Shown piece by piece: positions 1 through 8,752 of a stretch of DNA of 64,000 nt (positions are counted from its first letter, which is position 1; each line of letters begins with the position of its first letter). This DNA is from Pseudomonas putida (GTDB lineage: Bacteria; Pseudomonadota; Gammaproteobacteria; Pseudomonadales; Pseudomonadaceae). The notes under the pieces were generated by a model. It did no database searches and was not told where the DNA came from. It saw only the letters and a list, made by a program, of their open reading frames with translations. A program made the translations under genes and the position numbers. The stretch lies in assembly GCF_030159595.1 (NCBI RefSeq), contig NZ_BSKJ01000005.1, positions 373,597 through 437,596 on the forward strand. Direction: 5' to 3'.

Positions 1-1
1 C

Positions 2-310
2 ATGTCGGTCATGCGAGCCTATAAACATCCCAACCCTGAAGACCTGATCCTTGAACGCTTGCTGTATGCGCTCAGCGACCCTGTACGCCTGGAAATCGTC
101 CGCCACCTGGCAGGCGTGGCCGAAGCCAGCTGCGGCGAGCTGGACGGGGGCCGGCCGAAGTCAAGCATGTCCCATCACTTTCGAGTTTTGCGTGATGCGG
201 GGCTGGTGCATACGCGTAATGTGGGGACGACCCATATGAATTCGCTGCGTAGCGACATACTGGACGAGCGGTTTCCGGGATTGTTGGGGTGCATCCTGCA
301 GCAGCGGTAA
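2..310 (+). CDS. ArsR-family winged-helix transcriptional regulator
   Basis: A 102-residue protein made almost entirely of an ArsR/SmtB-type winged helix. The signature LSDPVRLEIVRHL opens the domain near residue 25, and SMSHHFRVLRDAGLV (about residues 55-69) is the recognition helix and wing. It should be a dimeric repressor acting in the cytoplasm. I see no CxC metal-binding motif in the recognition helix; the single Cys lies in SCGEL just before it, so the ligand is unknown. ATG codons at 2 and 11 are both possible starts, and the window edge hides the ribosome binding site. It converges on the next gene with a 3-base gap. Confidence 0.85.
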   Translation: MSVMRAYKHPNPEDLILERLLYALSDPVRLEIVRHLAGVAEASCGELDGGRPKSSMSHHFRVLRDAGLVHTRNVGTTHMNSLRSDILDERFPGLLGCILQQR

Positions 311-313
311 TGC

Positions 314-925
314 CTACTCCTTGAGCAGGGCAAACCGGCACACCTGCCCTCCCCTAAGCATGCATTCCTCATGGCTGACATCAGCCCCGCCCAAGGCCCC
401 GATCAGCGCCAGGTCCAGCTCACAGACCACCGGATGCGCCTTGGCCAAATGATGGAATACACAATTGTGCGCGACGATCTCGGGTTCACCTGACGAGCGG
501 AAGAACACCTGCGCCTCGTAACCGGCAGTGTTCATGTGCTCGACAATGCGCGCTTCATCCACCACCTCATGTTCCAGGTCTGCGGCCAGCTTGCGCCCCA
601 ACTGACGCATCAGCGCGAGTAGCGCTTCTTGCCCGAGCAAGCCAGCCACTTCACCAATCAGCAGGTTGGCCAGCAGCGGGTACTGGCGGGGGAATTGCTC
701 ACGCGCCAGATCGGTCAGTTCGTGCAGCTGTTCCGGGCGCCGCCGGGTAGGCCGGGTAGCGCCCCGCTTGACCAGGCCATCACGCTCCAGCGCGGCCAGG
801 TGCTGGCGCACCGCCGTGCGGGTGATGGCCAGGGCCTGCGCCAGGTCGTCGATGCTCATGCCGGCTGGCTGGTGCAATAACGCGTGGAGCAGGTCCTGTT
901 GGGTACGGCCCAGGCCTTCGAGCAT
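314..925 (-). CDS. SufR-like HTH regulator with four C-terminal cysteines
   Basis: A 203-residue regulator. Residues 1-75 form a winged helix (DDLAQALAITRTAVRQHLAALERDGLV). The C-terminal half carries four cysteines, C155, C168, C188 and C196, set in motifs resembling the SufR family (NCxFH...PVVCELDLALIGAL...EECMLRGGQVCRF). In characterised SufR proteins such cysteines bind an Fe-S cluster that controls DNA binding. The C155-C168 spacing fits that family; the later spacings differ. Its start overlaps the stop of the upstream periplasmic-protein gene by one base (TGATG), so the two are probably translated together. Cluster binding and target genes are inference. Confidence 0.75.
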   Translation of the reverse strand: MLEGLGRTQQDLLHALLHQPAGMSIDDLAQALAITRTAVRQHLAALERDGLVKRGATRPTRRRPEQLHELTDLAREQFPRQYPLLANLLIGEVAGLLGQEALLALMRQLGRKLAADLEHEVVDEARIVEHMNTAGYEAQVFFRSSGEPEIVAHNCVFHHLAKAHPVVCELDLALIGALGGADVSHEECMLRGGQVCRFALLKE

Positions 926-1563
926 CAGAACTTGCCCGGGAACTGCTTGACCAACGCCGCGGCCAGGGCGTCGGAGAGGGTCAGGATATGCTCGCGCATC
1001 ATCCCCCAGGTACGCGCCTCACCTGCGTAATCACCGGCAGCCAGCTGATCGATCTGCGCCACATGGTGGCCGCCATGGGCGCTGAGCAGCGTCAGCAGGG
1101 TCGGCTCGGGCAGGTTCGGGTTGGCGTTGGCCAGGAACGCGGCGATAGCCTTGGCATTGCTGGTCAGCTCATCGACGGCGGCTTGCTGACCCTTCTTGTC
1201 CTTGGCCACGGTGGCATCGCTGTAGTGCTTGATCGCACCCCAGTGGCCGGCCAGCAGTTTCAGCAACTGGTCAGCAGCGGGTTGCCCATACAACGGCGCG
1301 ATGCTGTTGGCGATTCGGGTGGCGTCGCTGACCACCTCATTGGCGGCGACTTCAGCTTGTTTGGCGTTGCCGGCCTGGTTGGCTACGGCATAGTTACGAA
1401 CCCAGAAGATATGCTCGACCCACAGGTCGCGCAGGGCCATGCGCGTGGTCATTGAAGCGGAATCTGCAGGTTTGGCGGCGGTGGGTGGGGTTGAGTAGCT
1501 CTGGCTCCATGCCGGCTGGGCGCACAGCGCGAGCAGCAGTAGTGCGGCAATCTTGATGTTCAT
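925..1563 (-). CDS. Periplasmic helical-bundle protein, function unknown
   Basis: A 212-residue protein with a clear Sec signal peptide (MNIKIAALLLLALCAQPAWS) followed by an all-helical domain. Histidines and acidic residues recur in hemerythrin-like positions (WVEHIFW, HWGAIKHY, AHGGHHVAQID, MREHIL), which suggests a four-helix bundle that could hold metal, but no family is securely recognised. The start is set by GGAGGG placed 7 bases before the ATG at 1563; a longer reading frame upstream lacks a ribosome site. It is the first gene of a two-gene unit with the four-cysteine regulator, with which it overlaps by one base. Confidence 0.75.
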   Translation of the reverse strand: MNIKIAALLLLALCAQPAWSQSYSTPPTAAKPADSASMTTRMALRDLWVEHIFWVRNYAVANQAGNAKQAEVAANEVVSDATRIANSIAPLYGQPAADQLLKLLAGHWGAIKHYSDATVAKDKKGQQAAVDELTSNAKAIAAFLANANPNLPEPTLLTLLSAHGGHHVAQIDQLAAGDYAGEARTWGMMREHILTLSDALAAALVKQFPGKF

Positions 1564-1674
1564 GACAGCACCCTCCTGGAGGGGATCGACTGACAAGATT
1601 AATTTAAGCATCAAAATATGTTTTTATTGGTCTCTCATCGGGTTTCCGATCAATGGCTCTCCTGTGCAGGCAAC

Positions 1675-1706
1675 AAAAAAGCCACGAGGTCTCCCGCGTG
1701 GCTTTT
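1675..1706 (-). terminator. Rho-independent terminator of mqo
   Basis: An inverted repeat GCCACG ... CGTGGC (1681-1702) is followed on the minus strand by a run of six T. It lies 20 bases past the mqo stop codon. A shorter T run on the other side could also stop plus-strand transcripts. Confidence 0.8.
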
Positions 1707-1725
1707 CTGTCACAACTATGGCCAG

Positions 1726-3363
1726 TTACAGCGCCATGTCGTTCTCGGGCTTGCTCTCAACCGGTTTGCTCACATCGCCACCGAAGTCAACGCTGGCGTC
1801 GATCACCGGCGGCTTCTCCAGCTGCAACATTTCAGCGGTGTAATTCCACTCTTTCTGGGTGGCCGCCGCCGAATCGTTCAGCTTGGTGCCGTAGCTCGGT
1901 ACGATCTCTTTGATCTTGGCCTGCCACTCAGGAGTAGCAACCTTCTCCTTGAACACGGTTTCCAGCACGTTCAGCATGATCGGCGCAGCCGTCGAGGCGC
2001 CTGGCGATGCACCCAGCAGGCCGGCGATGGTGCGGTCTTGCGATGCCACCACTTCAGTGCCCAGCTTCAGCACACCGCCCTTCTCGGCATCACGCTTGAT
2101 GATCTGCACACGCTGGCCGGCCTGCCACAGGCGCCAGTCTTCCTTCTTGGCATTCGGGAAGTAGGTGCGCAGGGCTTCGAAGCGGTCATCATCCGACAGC
2201 ATCAGCTGGCCAGCGAGGTACTCGACCAGCGGGTACTGCTCGATACCGACCTTGGTCATTGGCCACACGTTGTGGGTAGTGGTGCTGCTCAGCAGGTCCA
2301 GGTACGAGCCGTTCTTCAGGAACTTGGTCGAGAAGGTGGCGAACGGGCCAAACAGGATCACGCGCTTGCCGTCCAGCACGCGGGTGTCCAGGTGCGGTAC
2401 CGACATGGGCGGTGCACCGGTCGAAGCAATACCGTAGGCCTTGGCCATGTGCTGCATGGCCACGGTCGGGTTCTCGGTCACAAGGAACGAACCACCCACC
2501 GGGAAACCGGCATATTCCTTGGCTTCCGGAATGCCCGACTTCTGCAGCAGCTTCAGTGCGCCGCCGCCGGCACCGATGAACAGGAACTTGGCGTCGGTGG
2601 CCGACTCGGTACCGTCCTTCAGGTTCTTGTACTCGACGTGCCAGGAGCCGTCCTTGTTGCGGGTGATGTCCTGCACTTCGCTGGACAGCTTCAGGTCGAA
2701 GCCTTTCTGGGTTTGCAGGTGGCCAACGAACTGGCGGGTGATCTCGCCGAAGTTCACGTCGGTGCCGATCGGCGTCCAGGTCACGGCCAGCTTCTGGTTC
2801 GGGTCGCGGCCTTCCATCATCAGCGGGACCCACTTGGCGATCTGCGCGTGGTCCTCGGAGTACTGCATCGGGCGGAACAGCGGGCTGGCCTGCAGCGCGT
2901 CGTAGCGCTTCTTCAGGAACTTGATGTTGTCATCGCCCCACACGAAGCTCATGTGCGGGGTGGTGTTGATGAACGAGTGCGGGTTCTTCAGCACGCCCTG
3001 GCGTACCTGCCACGACCAGAACTGGCGGGAAATCTGGAAGGCTTCGTTGATTTCGATGGCCTTGGCGATGTTGACGTTGCCGTCTTTGTCTTCCGGGGTG
3101 TAGTTCAGCTCGGCCAGCGCGGAGTGGCCGGTACCGGCGTTGTTCCAGCCGTTGGAGCTTTCTTCAGCCACGCCATCCAGGCGCTCGACCATTTCCATCG
3201 ACCAGCTTGGCTCCAGCTCGTGCAGCCACACGGCCAACGTGGAGCTCATGATGCCGCCGCCGACCAGCAGCACGTCTACTTTCTTGGTTTCTGCGGCGTG
3301 CGCTTGCATGACGCTTGCAGCGACAGCCAGACCCAGCAAGGTCTTGCCAGCTTTCTTGAACAT
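1726..3363 (-). CDS. mqo: Malate:quinone oxidoreductase
   Basis: A 545-residue FAD-dependent dehydrogenase that oxidises malate to oxaloacetate and passes electrons to the quinone pool, replacing or bypassing NAD-malate dehydrogenase in the TCA cycle. The dinucleotide-binding motif [13 protein letters not shown] (residues 32-44), [31 protein letters not shown] and the C-terminal [15 protein letters not shown] are characteristic. Length is normal for the E. coli-type Mqo. Residues 1-23 look like a Sec signal peptide ending AHA, which also occurs in E. coli Mqo and is odd for a flavoprotein thought to face the cytoplasm. The ribosome site is weak (GGA). The gene stands alone with its own terminator. 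Confidence 0.95.
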   Translation of the reverse strand: MFKKAGKTLLGLAVAASVMQAHAAETKKVDVLLVGGGIMSSTLAVWLHELEPSWSMEMVERLDGVAEESSNGWNNAGTGHSALAELNYTPEDKDGNVNIAKAIEINEAFQISRQFWSWQVRQGVLKNPHSFINTTPHMSFVWGDDNIKFLKKRYDALQASPLFRPMQYSEDHAQIAKWVPLMMEGRDPNQKLAVTWTPIGTDVNFGEITRQFVGHLQTQKGFDLKLSSEVQDITRNKDGSWHVEYKNLKDGTESATDAKFLFIGAGGGALKLLQKSGIPEAKEYAGFPVGGSFLVTENPTVAMQHMAKAYGIASTGAPPMSVPHLDTRVLDGKRVILFGPFATFSTKFLKNGSYLDLLSSTTTHNVWPMTKVGIEQYPLVEYLAGQLMLSDDDRFEALRTYFPNAKKEDWRLWQAGQRVQIIKRDAEKGGVLKLGTEVVASQDRTIAGLLGASPGASTAAPIMLNVLETVFKEKVATPEWQAKIKEIVPSYGTKLNDSAAATQKEWNYTAEMLQLEKPPVIDASVDFGGDVSKPVESKPENDMAL

Positions 3364-3615
3364 TGATCAATTCCAGTGAGGAGAACAGAGGGCGGGCCTG
3401 TGGCTGGCCCAGGTGTCACATGTTCTTCAGCGCAGGCTTGTTGTTGATCATTGTTCAGCAGCCAGAGAACCAGAAAACGACCCAGCCCTTTGTCGAATTG
3501 ACCGACAACGCTGAATCGTTTTTCTGATTGTATATGAAATGCCAGCACAAACAAATTGCCCGCCCAGGCGTCAAGACGACGGTTTGCCCCAGCGGCAGAT
3601 TGTCACGCCAAAAAC

Positions 3616-3651
3616 AAAAGCCCCCGGCCATGTACATGACCGGGGGCCTTG
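3616..3651 (-). terminator. Terminator of the YhfL-type lipoprotein gene
   Basis: Eight-base-pair stem GCCCCCGG / CCGGGGGC (3620-3647) with TTTTG on the minus-strand 3' side, about 40 bases after the lipoprotein stop codon. The rest of 3364-3690, between mqo and this gene, shows no coding signal. Confidence 0.8.
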
Positions 3652-3690
3652 GATCACGCCGCAAGCGTCGCGATCAGGGTACCGCCAAGA

Positions 3691-3882
3691 TTACTGCTGC
3701 TGAGGCAGTTTATCGATCGGGCCGCAGCCACCGATGATCTTGGAGATCGAAACCGAAGGGTGGAACAGGTAGTCGTAGGTGCAGTTTTTAGGCTGGTTGT
3801 AAACCTGGCCAGTGCAACCCGACAGCAGGGCAACACCCGAAACAACAGCAACGGCTACGGTGGCCTTGAACAGCTTTTTCAT
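3691..3882 (-). CDS. Small YhfL-family (DUF4223) lipoprotein
   Basis: A 63-residue lipoprotein. The signal peptide MKKLFKATVAVAVVSGVALLSGC ends in the lipobox LSGC, so the mature N-terminus is Cys23. The mature part has two further cysteines (NCTYDYLFHPSVSISKIIGGCGP) and matches the small conserved YhfL/DUF4223 family, whose role is unknown. The ATG at 3882 is chosen because AAAGGA stands 8 bases upstream; an in-frame ATG eight codons earlier lacks one. It is a single-gene unit with its own terminator. Confidence 0.85.
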   Translation of the reverse strand: MKKLFKATVAVAVVSGVALLSGCTGQVYNQPKNCTYDYLFHPSVSISKIIGGCGPIDKLPQQQ

Positions 3883-4072
3883 TACTAAGTCCTTTAAATA
3901 AATCATCTTCGGCCATCGTCTGATGGCGGCGGGATGATACAGAAATCGGGCATTGGATCCAAGTCGCGCTGGGCAATGATGAATTGCGAATGTGCAACAA
4001 CAGGTTGTAAAGCATGCAGTTGGCGACGATAGTCATGAACTCCGCCTTTGCACTGCCCAACAGGAGTTCACC

Positions 4073-4690
4073 ATGCTCGGCGTCACCGACTACGGCGCAT
4101 TCGTCATCGCCTTCATCATTCTTCTGGCCATCCCCGGCCCGGGCAATTTCGCGCTGATTACCGCCACCGGCAAGGGCGGTATCAAGGCAGGACTGGCCGC
4201 GACCTGTGGGGTGATCGTAGGCGACCAGGTGCTGTTATGGCTGGCGGTAGCCGGCGTCGCCACCTTGCTGGCCACCTACCCTGCGGCCTTCCACATCGTG
4301 CAATGGGCCGGCGCCGCGTACCTGGCCTACCTGGGCCTGCGCATGCTGCTGAGCAAACCGGGTGACGCACCGCGCGCCAGCCGCATGGACAACGGCCAGT
4401 ACCTGCGCCAGACCATGTTGATCACCCTGCTCAACCCCAAGGCGATCATGTTCTACATGGCATTCTTCCCGCTGTTCATCGACCCGGTGAAGCATCAGGG
4501 GCTGGTGACCTTCGGCTTCATGGCCGCCACTGTGGCGGTGGTGACTTTCCTGTACGGGTTGATTGCCGTGGTGCTGACCCACCGGCTGGCCGAACGCATG
4601 CGCGCCAACCCTCGGATTACCAATATGTTCGAGCGGCTCGCCGGCGCTTGCCTGGTAGGGTTCGGCATCAAGCTGGCGGCAATGCGCTGA
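4073..4690 (+). CDS. LysE/RhtB-family amino acid exporter
   Basis: A 205-residue inner-membrane protein with about six hydrophobic segments. The N-terminal IPGPGNFALITATGKGGIKAGLAATCGVIVGD and the central LLNPKAIMFYMAFFPLFID are hallmarks of the LysE/RhtB/threonine-efflux family, which exports amino acids or their derivatives by proton exchange. The substrate cannot be told from sequence. The start is the ATG after AGGAG (4062-4066); upstream in-frame codons have no ribosome site. A bidirectional terminator follows. Confidence 0.9.
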   Translation: MLGVTDYGAFVIAFIILLAIPGPGNFALITATGKGGIKAGLAATCGVIVGDQVLLWLAVAGVATLLATYPAAFHIVQWAGAAYLAYLGLRMLLSKPGDAPRASRMDNGQYLRQTMLITLLNPKAIMFYMAFFPLFIDPVKHQGLVTFGFMAATVAVVTFLYGLIAVVLTHRLAERMRANPRITNMFERLAGACLVGFGIKLAAMR

Positions 4691-4710
4691 CACCGCTGAC
4701 TCGCAGAATT

Positions 4711-4752
4711 GAAAAAGCCCCCGGCAACTTATCGTTCCCGGGGGCTTTGTTT
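4711..4752. terminator. Bidirectional terminator between convergent genes
   Basis: Stem GCCCCCGG / CCGGGGGC flanked by an A run on the left and TTTGTTT on the right. It separates the plus-strand exporter from the minus-strand envelope operon ending at 4769. Confidence 0.85.
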
Positions 4753-4768
4753 ATCAACGATCAACCCA

Positions 4769-5977
4769 TCAATTGGTTTCCAGTTGATACGCCTTGCTCA
4801 CGAACAACGCCGCAAACAGGCTCTTGCCTTCCTTGAAGGTGTACTGCTCTTCAAACTTGCCATCCTCGACCAGCCTCTGCCCGATGGCACATTCCGAGTC
4901 GCTGTGGTTCTTGCCCTTGGCACCGAAGTCACTGCTCCACGTCGACAGCCCGACCTGTTCACAGAAGGCGGCGAACTTCGCCTTCGGTACATTCTGCTGG
5001 TAGTCGCTGTAAGCCTCTTTTAGCGGTTTGAAGCCCTTGTAGCTCACGGTGTAGTTCTCCACCTTGGCCTTGCGTGCAAAACCACTCACCGCCTCGACCA
5101 GTACAGCCTGGCCGCTGTACGAGCTGTACGCCCCGATCAGCATGGCGCTCAGTGCACTCTTGAGCTGGGTTTCGACATCGTCGAGCTCCGGCAGTGACTG
5201 GAACTCGGCCTTGCGCACGATCTCACCTACCTTGGAGCCGTCGTTGCGGTGGGTCACGACGAACTCCATCGAGCCTTCACCGTCGCTGGAGCGCTTGAGG
5301 GTGAAGTCCACGTCTACCGTGGTGCCGAAATCACCCGTGCTGCTGACCAGAAACGCGCCGGTCATTGGCTGACGCACCGCCATGTTGCTACCCCAGTCGA
5401 AGTCGGACTGGGTGGCCCGGCCATTGGCGGCCAGTTCGGCACGCGGCTGGATCTCGTCGCTGACATCAGACACCAGCACCACTTCGGCACCCTTGCTGGC
5501 CACGAAAGGGTTGCCCATCTGCATACCAAGCAGCTGGATGTGGATCGTGCCGTCCTTGCTGTCACCATCGTGCGCCAGCTTCAGCGCATCGGCCTTCAGG
5601 TAGACGCCTGCAACGTTGCCGCTGGCGTTGAGCTGGTACTTGGCCCAGCCGGCCAGGCCTTCTTCCACCGAGCTACCGCGAACCGACTCCATCAGGCCCG
5701 TCAGGCCACGCATGAACTGCTGGGCACCGTTGGTCTGCGCGGCCGCCACGCGGATCTCAGGGTCAGCGACGGTGAGGTTGCCAGAGAACGCCGAGTAGGA
5801 AATGTCACCTTCAGACAGCACGTCCTCAAGGAAGTAGCGCTCCTTGAAGTCATCGTAGTAGGCCATCGCAGCCTTCTTGCCCGAGCTGGACAGCATCGCG
5901 TAGCCACCGCCGAGCACCAGCACCGCTGCGGCCACACCGCCAATCAGCAGCTGCTTCTTGTTCATCTGTTTGATCAT
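4769..5977 (-). CDS. Membrane-anchored envelope protein of unknown function
   Basis: A 402-residue protein with one N-terminal hydrophobic segment (QLLIGGVAAAVLVLGGGYAML) and a long, mostly beta-rich, presumably periplasmic domain. I do not recognise a named family; the layout faintly recalls DUF945/YdgA-type proteins (anchor, then a long extracytoplasmic domain). Two cysteines near the C-terminus (AAFCEQVG, DSECAIGQ) could form a disulfide. It is the last gene of a three-gene unit, starting 10 bases after the stop of the preceding gene, with GAGG 8 bases before the ATG. Its job is presumably tied to the other two exported proteins. Confidence 0.7.
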   Translation of the reverse strand: MIKQMNKKQLLIGGVAAAVLVLGGGYAMLSSSGKKAAMAYYDDFKERYFLEDVLSEGDISYSAFSGNLTVADPEIRVAAAQTNGAQQFMRGLTGLMESVRGSSVEEGLAGWAKYQLNASGNVAGVYLKADALKLAHDGDSKDGTIHIQLLGMQMGNPFVASKGAEVVLVSDVSDEIQPRAELAANGRATQSDFDWGSNMAVRQPMTGAFLVSSTGDFGTTVDVDFTLKRSSDGEGSMEFVVTHRNDGSKVGEIVRKAEFQSLPELDDVETQLKSALSAMLIGAYSSYSGQAVLVEAVSGFARKAKVENYTVSYKGFKPLKEAYSDYQQNVPKAKFAAFCEQVGLSTWSSDFGAKGKNHSDSECAIGQRLVEDGKFEEQYTFKEGKSLFAALFVSKAYQLETN

Positions 5978-5987
5978 GGTGTTTGCC

Positions 5988-7883
5988 TCACTGGACCATC
6001 GCGGAAGCGTTGTTCCAGTCGTTCACATACTTTTGGGAGACCTCGGGGGTCCAGCTGAAATCGATACCGGCGTTGGGGAATTCCTTGGCCAGCACGGCGC
6101 CGAACGACACGAGGTCGGCACACTTGTCCTGCTTGCACGCCTGGGGCTCGCCCGCGTTGTAGGCACGGTAAGTCGGCACGGCGCGGCCATCGTCCAGCGG
6201 GTAGTACGGCGTGGCGTTGGCCACTTGGGCCACATACCAGCCTTCGCTGTATTCCTCGTCCGCCACCAGGCGGCCCTTGCTCGGGAAGTCGATGGCGTAG
6301 AAGTCGCCCTGCTTGCCGGTGACATGCACCATCATCGGCGCCACGCGGGCCGAGGTCGCCGGGTTTTGCTGCTCCAACGGCGAAGCGAAGCGCACCTTGA
6401 TGCCGGCCATTTGTGCCAGGGCTTCGGTTTCGCGCCCCTTGAACTCGCTCATGCCGTCTTGCAGTTGCTGGTAGCGCTCCAGCACACGCGTGTGGACGCG
6501 GGCCAGTTCCTGTTGACGCTGACGCGCCTCACGCACGCGCTGCTCTTCACGCTGAACGGCCCAGTTCGCACCATCGCGCACATCGAAGAACAAGCCCTGG
6601 CGGTTGATGCCAATGCGGTTGCGGGTGATTTTCTGAGCGTCGTTGCCCCACATGTTGTTCGTAATCGCCGAGAGGTCTTTGACAATGAGCAGGTTGGCCA
6701 CATCGGTGGTGGTCGGCGAGGTGGTCTTGATCAGGTCAAAGATTTCCAGCGCGGCTTCCTTGTACTTGGCCGCGTCCAGGGCGAACGACTCGTCCGGGGT
6801 TACTGCCACATAGTAGGGGTCGCTGCCGAACGGGCGCAGCACGCCGTAGCTGCCGCGGGTGAAGGTCAGGTACACCTTCATCTGCCGGCCGGGGATCTCG
6901 CCAACCAGGAATGCAGCCTGGCCAGCGTCCGCCGTGAGGTAGGAAACAGCCTTGTCCTTGACCGCGGGCTCGAAGGTCTTGTTGAAGATCAAGCCGCTCG
7001 GGTGAACGTATACGCGGTTCCAGTTATCGCCACGGTAGGTGCCCACGGCCTTCCAGCTGATTTTTTCGAAGTTGCCTTCGCCAAAGCCGGACGCCGGGCA
7101 CGGCATGGCCGGGGTGGTGCCGAACGACAGGGTGTCACCGTTGCTGATGATCTCTCGGCTGAGTACCCATTTACAGCCTGAACCGTCCGTGACCTGCATC
7201 AGGTTGCGGTTCTCCAGGACCACGGCGCGGCCGAAATCCGAGGTGGGGGTTGCGGCTACTGCGGCGGCAGGCGCTGCGACGGGCGGAGCAGCAGGCGCTG
7301 CGGCCGGGGTTTCGGTTGCTGGTGCTGGTGCGGGCTCTGCGGCAACGGCCGGGGCTGGAGCAGGAGCAGGAGCAGGAGCAGGAGCTGCTTCTACTTTCGC
7401 GGGTGCTGATTCAACTACCGCAGGCGCTGGCTCAGGCGCTGGGGCTGGAGCAACGGCCGCCGGGGCTTCAGCCGGTGCATCTGCAGGTGCCGGGGCTGGC
7501 GCAGCGGGAGCAGGTGCCGGAGCAGCAGCGACAGCGGCAGGCGCGGCGGCCAGGGTCACCAGGCCCAGATTGCTGGCATTGCCCGAACCGCTGGCGTAGA
7601 GGTTGCCTTTGGCATCCACGGCTTTCCAGCTCACCTTGGCGGTCGAGCAGTCCTTGGCGAACACGAACGGCAGCTTGGTCAGCAGGCCAGACAGCAGCTC
7701 CTGTTTGTCCCAGGCCGGACGGGTGATGGTCAGCTCGACCTCGGGTTTGCACCAGGTGGTGGCGTCCCCAGGTACTTCGACCTTGATGTTTTCTTTTTTC
7801 GAGAAGGCCAGCTCGTGGGCGAACGCCTGCGGTACCAGACCACAAGCGCCGATCACAGCCAGCGCGAGCGCGTGCTTTTTCAT
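5988..7883 (-). CDS. Exported protein with long Ala/Pro-rich linker, function unknown
   Basis: A 631-residue exported protein. It has a signal peptide (MKKHALALAVIGACGLVPQAFA), a small N-terminal domain with a cysteine pair (TWCKPE, KDCSTA) up to about residue 110, an Ala/Pro-rich linker of about 100 residues made of APAPAP units, and a large C-terminal domain of about 400 residues with more cysteine pairs (SGCKW/MPCPA, QACKQDKCADL). A helical, charged stretch (REEQRVREARQRQQELARVHTRVLERYQQLQDG) may be a short coiled coil. No known family was identified. It begins 8 bases after the SH3b lipoprotein gene, so the three genes look co-transcribed. Confidence 0.7.
   Translation of the reverse strand: MKKHALALAVIGACGLVPQAFAHELAFSKKENIKVEVPGDATTWCKPEVELTITRPAWDKQELLSGLLTKLPFVFAKDCSTAKVSWKAVDAKGNLYASGSGNASNLGLVTLAAAPAAVAAAPAPAPAAPAPAPADAPAEAPAAVAPAPAPEPAPAVVESAPAKVEAAPAPAPAPAPAPAVAAEPAPAPATETPAAAPAAPPVAAPAAAVAATPTSDFGRAVVLENRNLMQVTDGSGCKWVLSREIISNGDTLSFGTTPAMPCPASGFGEGNFEKISWKAVGTYRGDNWNRVYVHPSGLIFNKTFEPAVKDKAVSYLTADAGQAAFLVGEIPGRQMKVYLTFTRGSYGVLRPFGSDPYYVAVTPDESFALDAAKYKEAALEIFDLIKTTSPTTTDVANLLIVKDLSAITNNMWGNDAQKITRNRIGINRQGLFFDVRDGANWAVQREEQRVREARQRQQELARVHTRVLERYQQLQDGMSEFKGRETEALAQMAGIKVRFASPLEQQNPATSARVAPMMVHVTGKQGDFYAIDFPSKGRLVADEEYSEGWYVAQVANATPYYPLDDGRAVPTYRAYNAGEPQACKQDKCADLVSFGAVLAKEFPNAGIDFSWTPEVSQKYVNDWNNASAMVQ
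7357..7386. repeat. GGAGCA hexamer microsatellite inside the linker
   Basis: Four exact copies of GGAGCA followed by GGAGCT, in phase with the minus-strand reading frame, encode part of the Ala-Pro linker. Copy-number change would alter linker length without shifting frame. Confidence 0.85.
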
Positions 7884-7891
7884 GGAGTTCC

Positions 7892-8752
7892 TCAGATCAG
7901 TTCCCAGGTGCCGTTGGCTTGTTTGCAGAAGGTGTTCTGCTCTTGCTCGGTCTTGCCGCTTTGCGACTTCAGGTTGACCGTGACTGGGCGGCAGGCGGCT
8001 TCGGCGGCGACCGTCTCGGTAGGCAGCGACTGCACCGAATCCAGGTCGAAGCCTTGGGTTTCCTTGCTGGCGGCTACATCAAGCTCGTCCAGGTTCACCG
8101 CCGGGGTCACGCGCTTGGCGACTGCTTGCGCCTTGGGTTCGACGTAATTCTTGTGCACATAGCCAACGGTCACGCCCTTGCGGCCGACCAGGATCCAGTC
8201 ACCGCTGGAGCCAACAGCGGTGAACTCGGTGTGGTTCTTCAGGCTGCCAACCTTTTCACCGTTCTGGTTAGGCGCCGCGCGCACGTTCAGGTTGTCGCTG
8301 ATGGTCACATAGGGCTCGTTGATCAGCTTCATCGACGGCACCGCCTGGATCTTCGGTGCACGCTTCACCTCGACCTTCTTGGTCTGGGTGTATTCCTTGC
8401 CCGGCACGATCTGCGCGGTGGCGCCCGAGTGGTCGGATGTCCAGGTCACTGGCTGGGCGCTGGCGGTGGTCTGCTGTTGGCTCAACACTTCCTGGGTGCG
8501 CAGCGCCAGGGCCTGCTGGTCCTTCTCGTCCAGCATGTGGCCGATACGGTTACCGACGTAGGCACCGATGCCACCTGCGATCAGGGCCGCAGCGATCTTG
8601 CCGTTGCCACTGCCCATGGTCGAGCCGATGGCCACACCGGCCAGGCCACCGATCACGGTGCCCGCTTGCTCTTTGCTGATCCCGAGCTGTGCACAGGCCG
8701 AGGTAGAGGCGATGGCAACCGCCAAGAGGGACGCGACGAATTTCTTACGCAA
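7892..8752 (-). CDS. Glycine-zipper and SH3b-domain envelope lipoprotein
   Basis: A 286-residue protein. After a signal peptide with a weak lipobox (ASTSAC) comes a glycine-zipper segment typical of the 17-kDa surface antigen group (GTVIGGLAGVAIGSTMGSGNGKIAAALIAGGIGAYVGNRIG), then an SH3b domain (ISDNLNVRAAPNQNGEKVGSL...VGYVHKNYVEP) that often binds peptidoglycan, then a Cys-containing tail. I place the start at the TTG at 8752 because GGAG lies 8 bases upstream and it yields a normal signal peptide; a GTG at 8782 would add ten residues with no ribosome site. First gene of the three-gene envelope operon. Confidence 0.75.
   Translation of the reverse strand: MRKKFVASLLAVAIASTSACAQLGISKEQAGTVIGGLAGVAIGSTMGSGNGKIAAALIAGGIGAYVGNRIGHMLDEKDQQALALRTQEVLSQQQTTASAQPVTWTSDHSGATAQIVPGKEYTQTKKVEVKRAPKIQAVPSMKLINEPYVTISDNLNVRAAPNQNGEKVGSLKNHTEFTAVGSSGDWILVGRKGVTVGYVHKNYVEPKAQAVAKRVTPAVNLDELDVAASKETQGFDLDSVQSLPTETVAAEAACRPVTVNLKSQSGKTEQEQNTFCKQANGTWELI

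Noticed and set aside
1618..3366. Long plus-strand open frame opposite mqo
   Set aside because: High-GC shadow of mqo; sequence is Arg/His/Gln-rich with no start signal and no family match.
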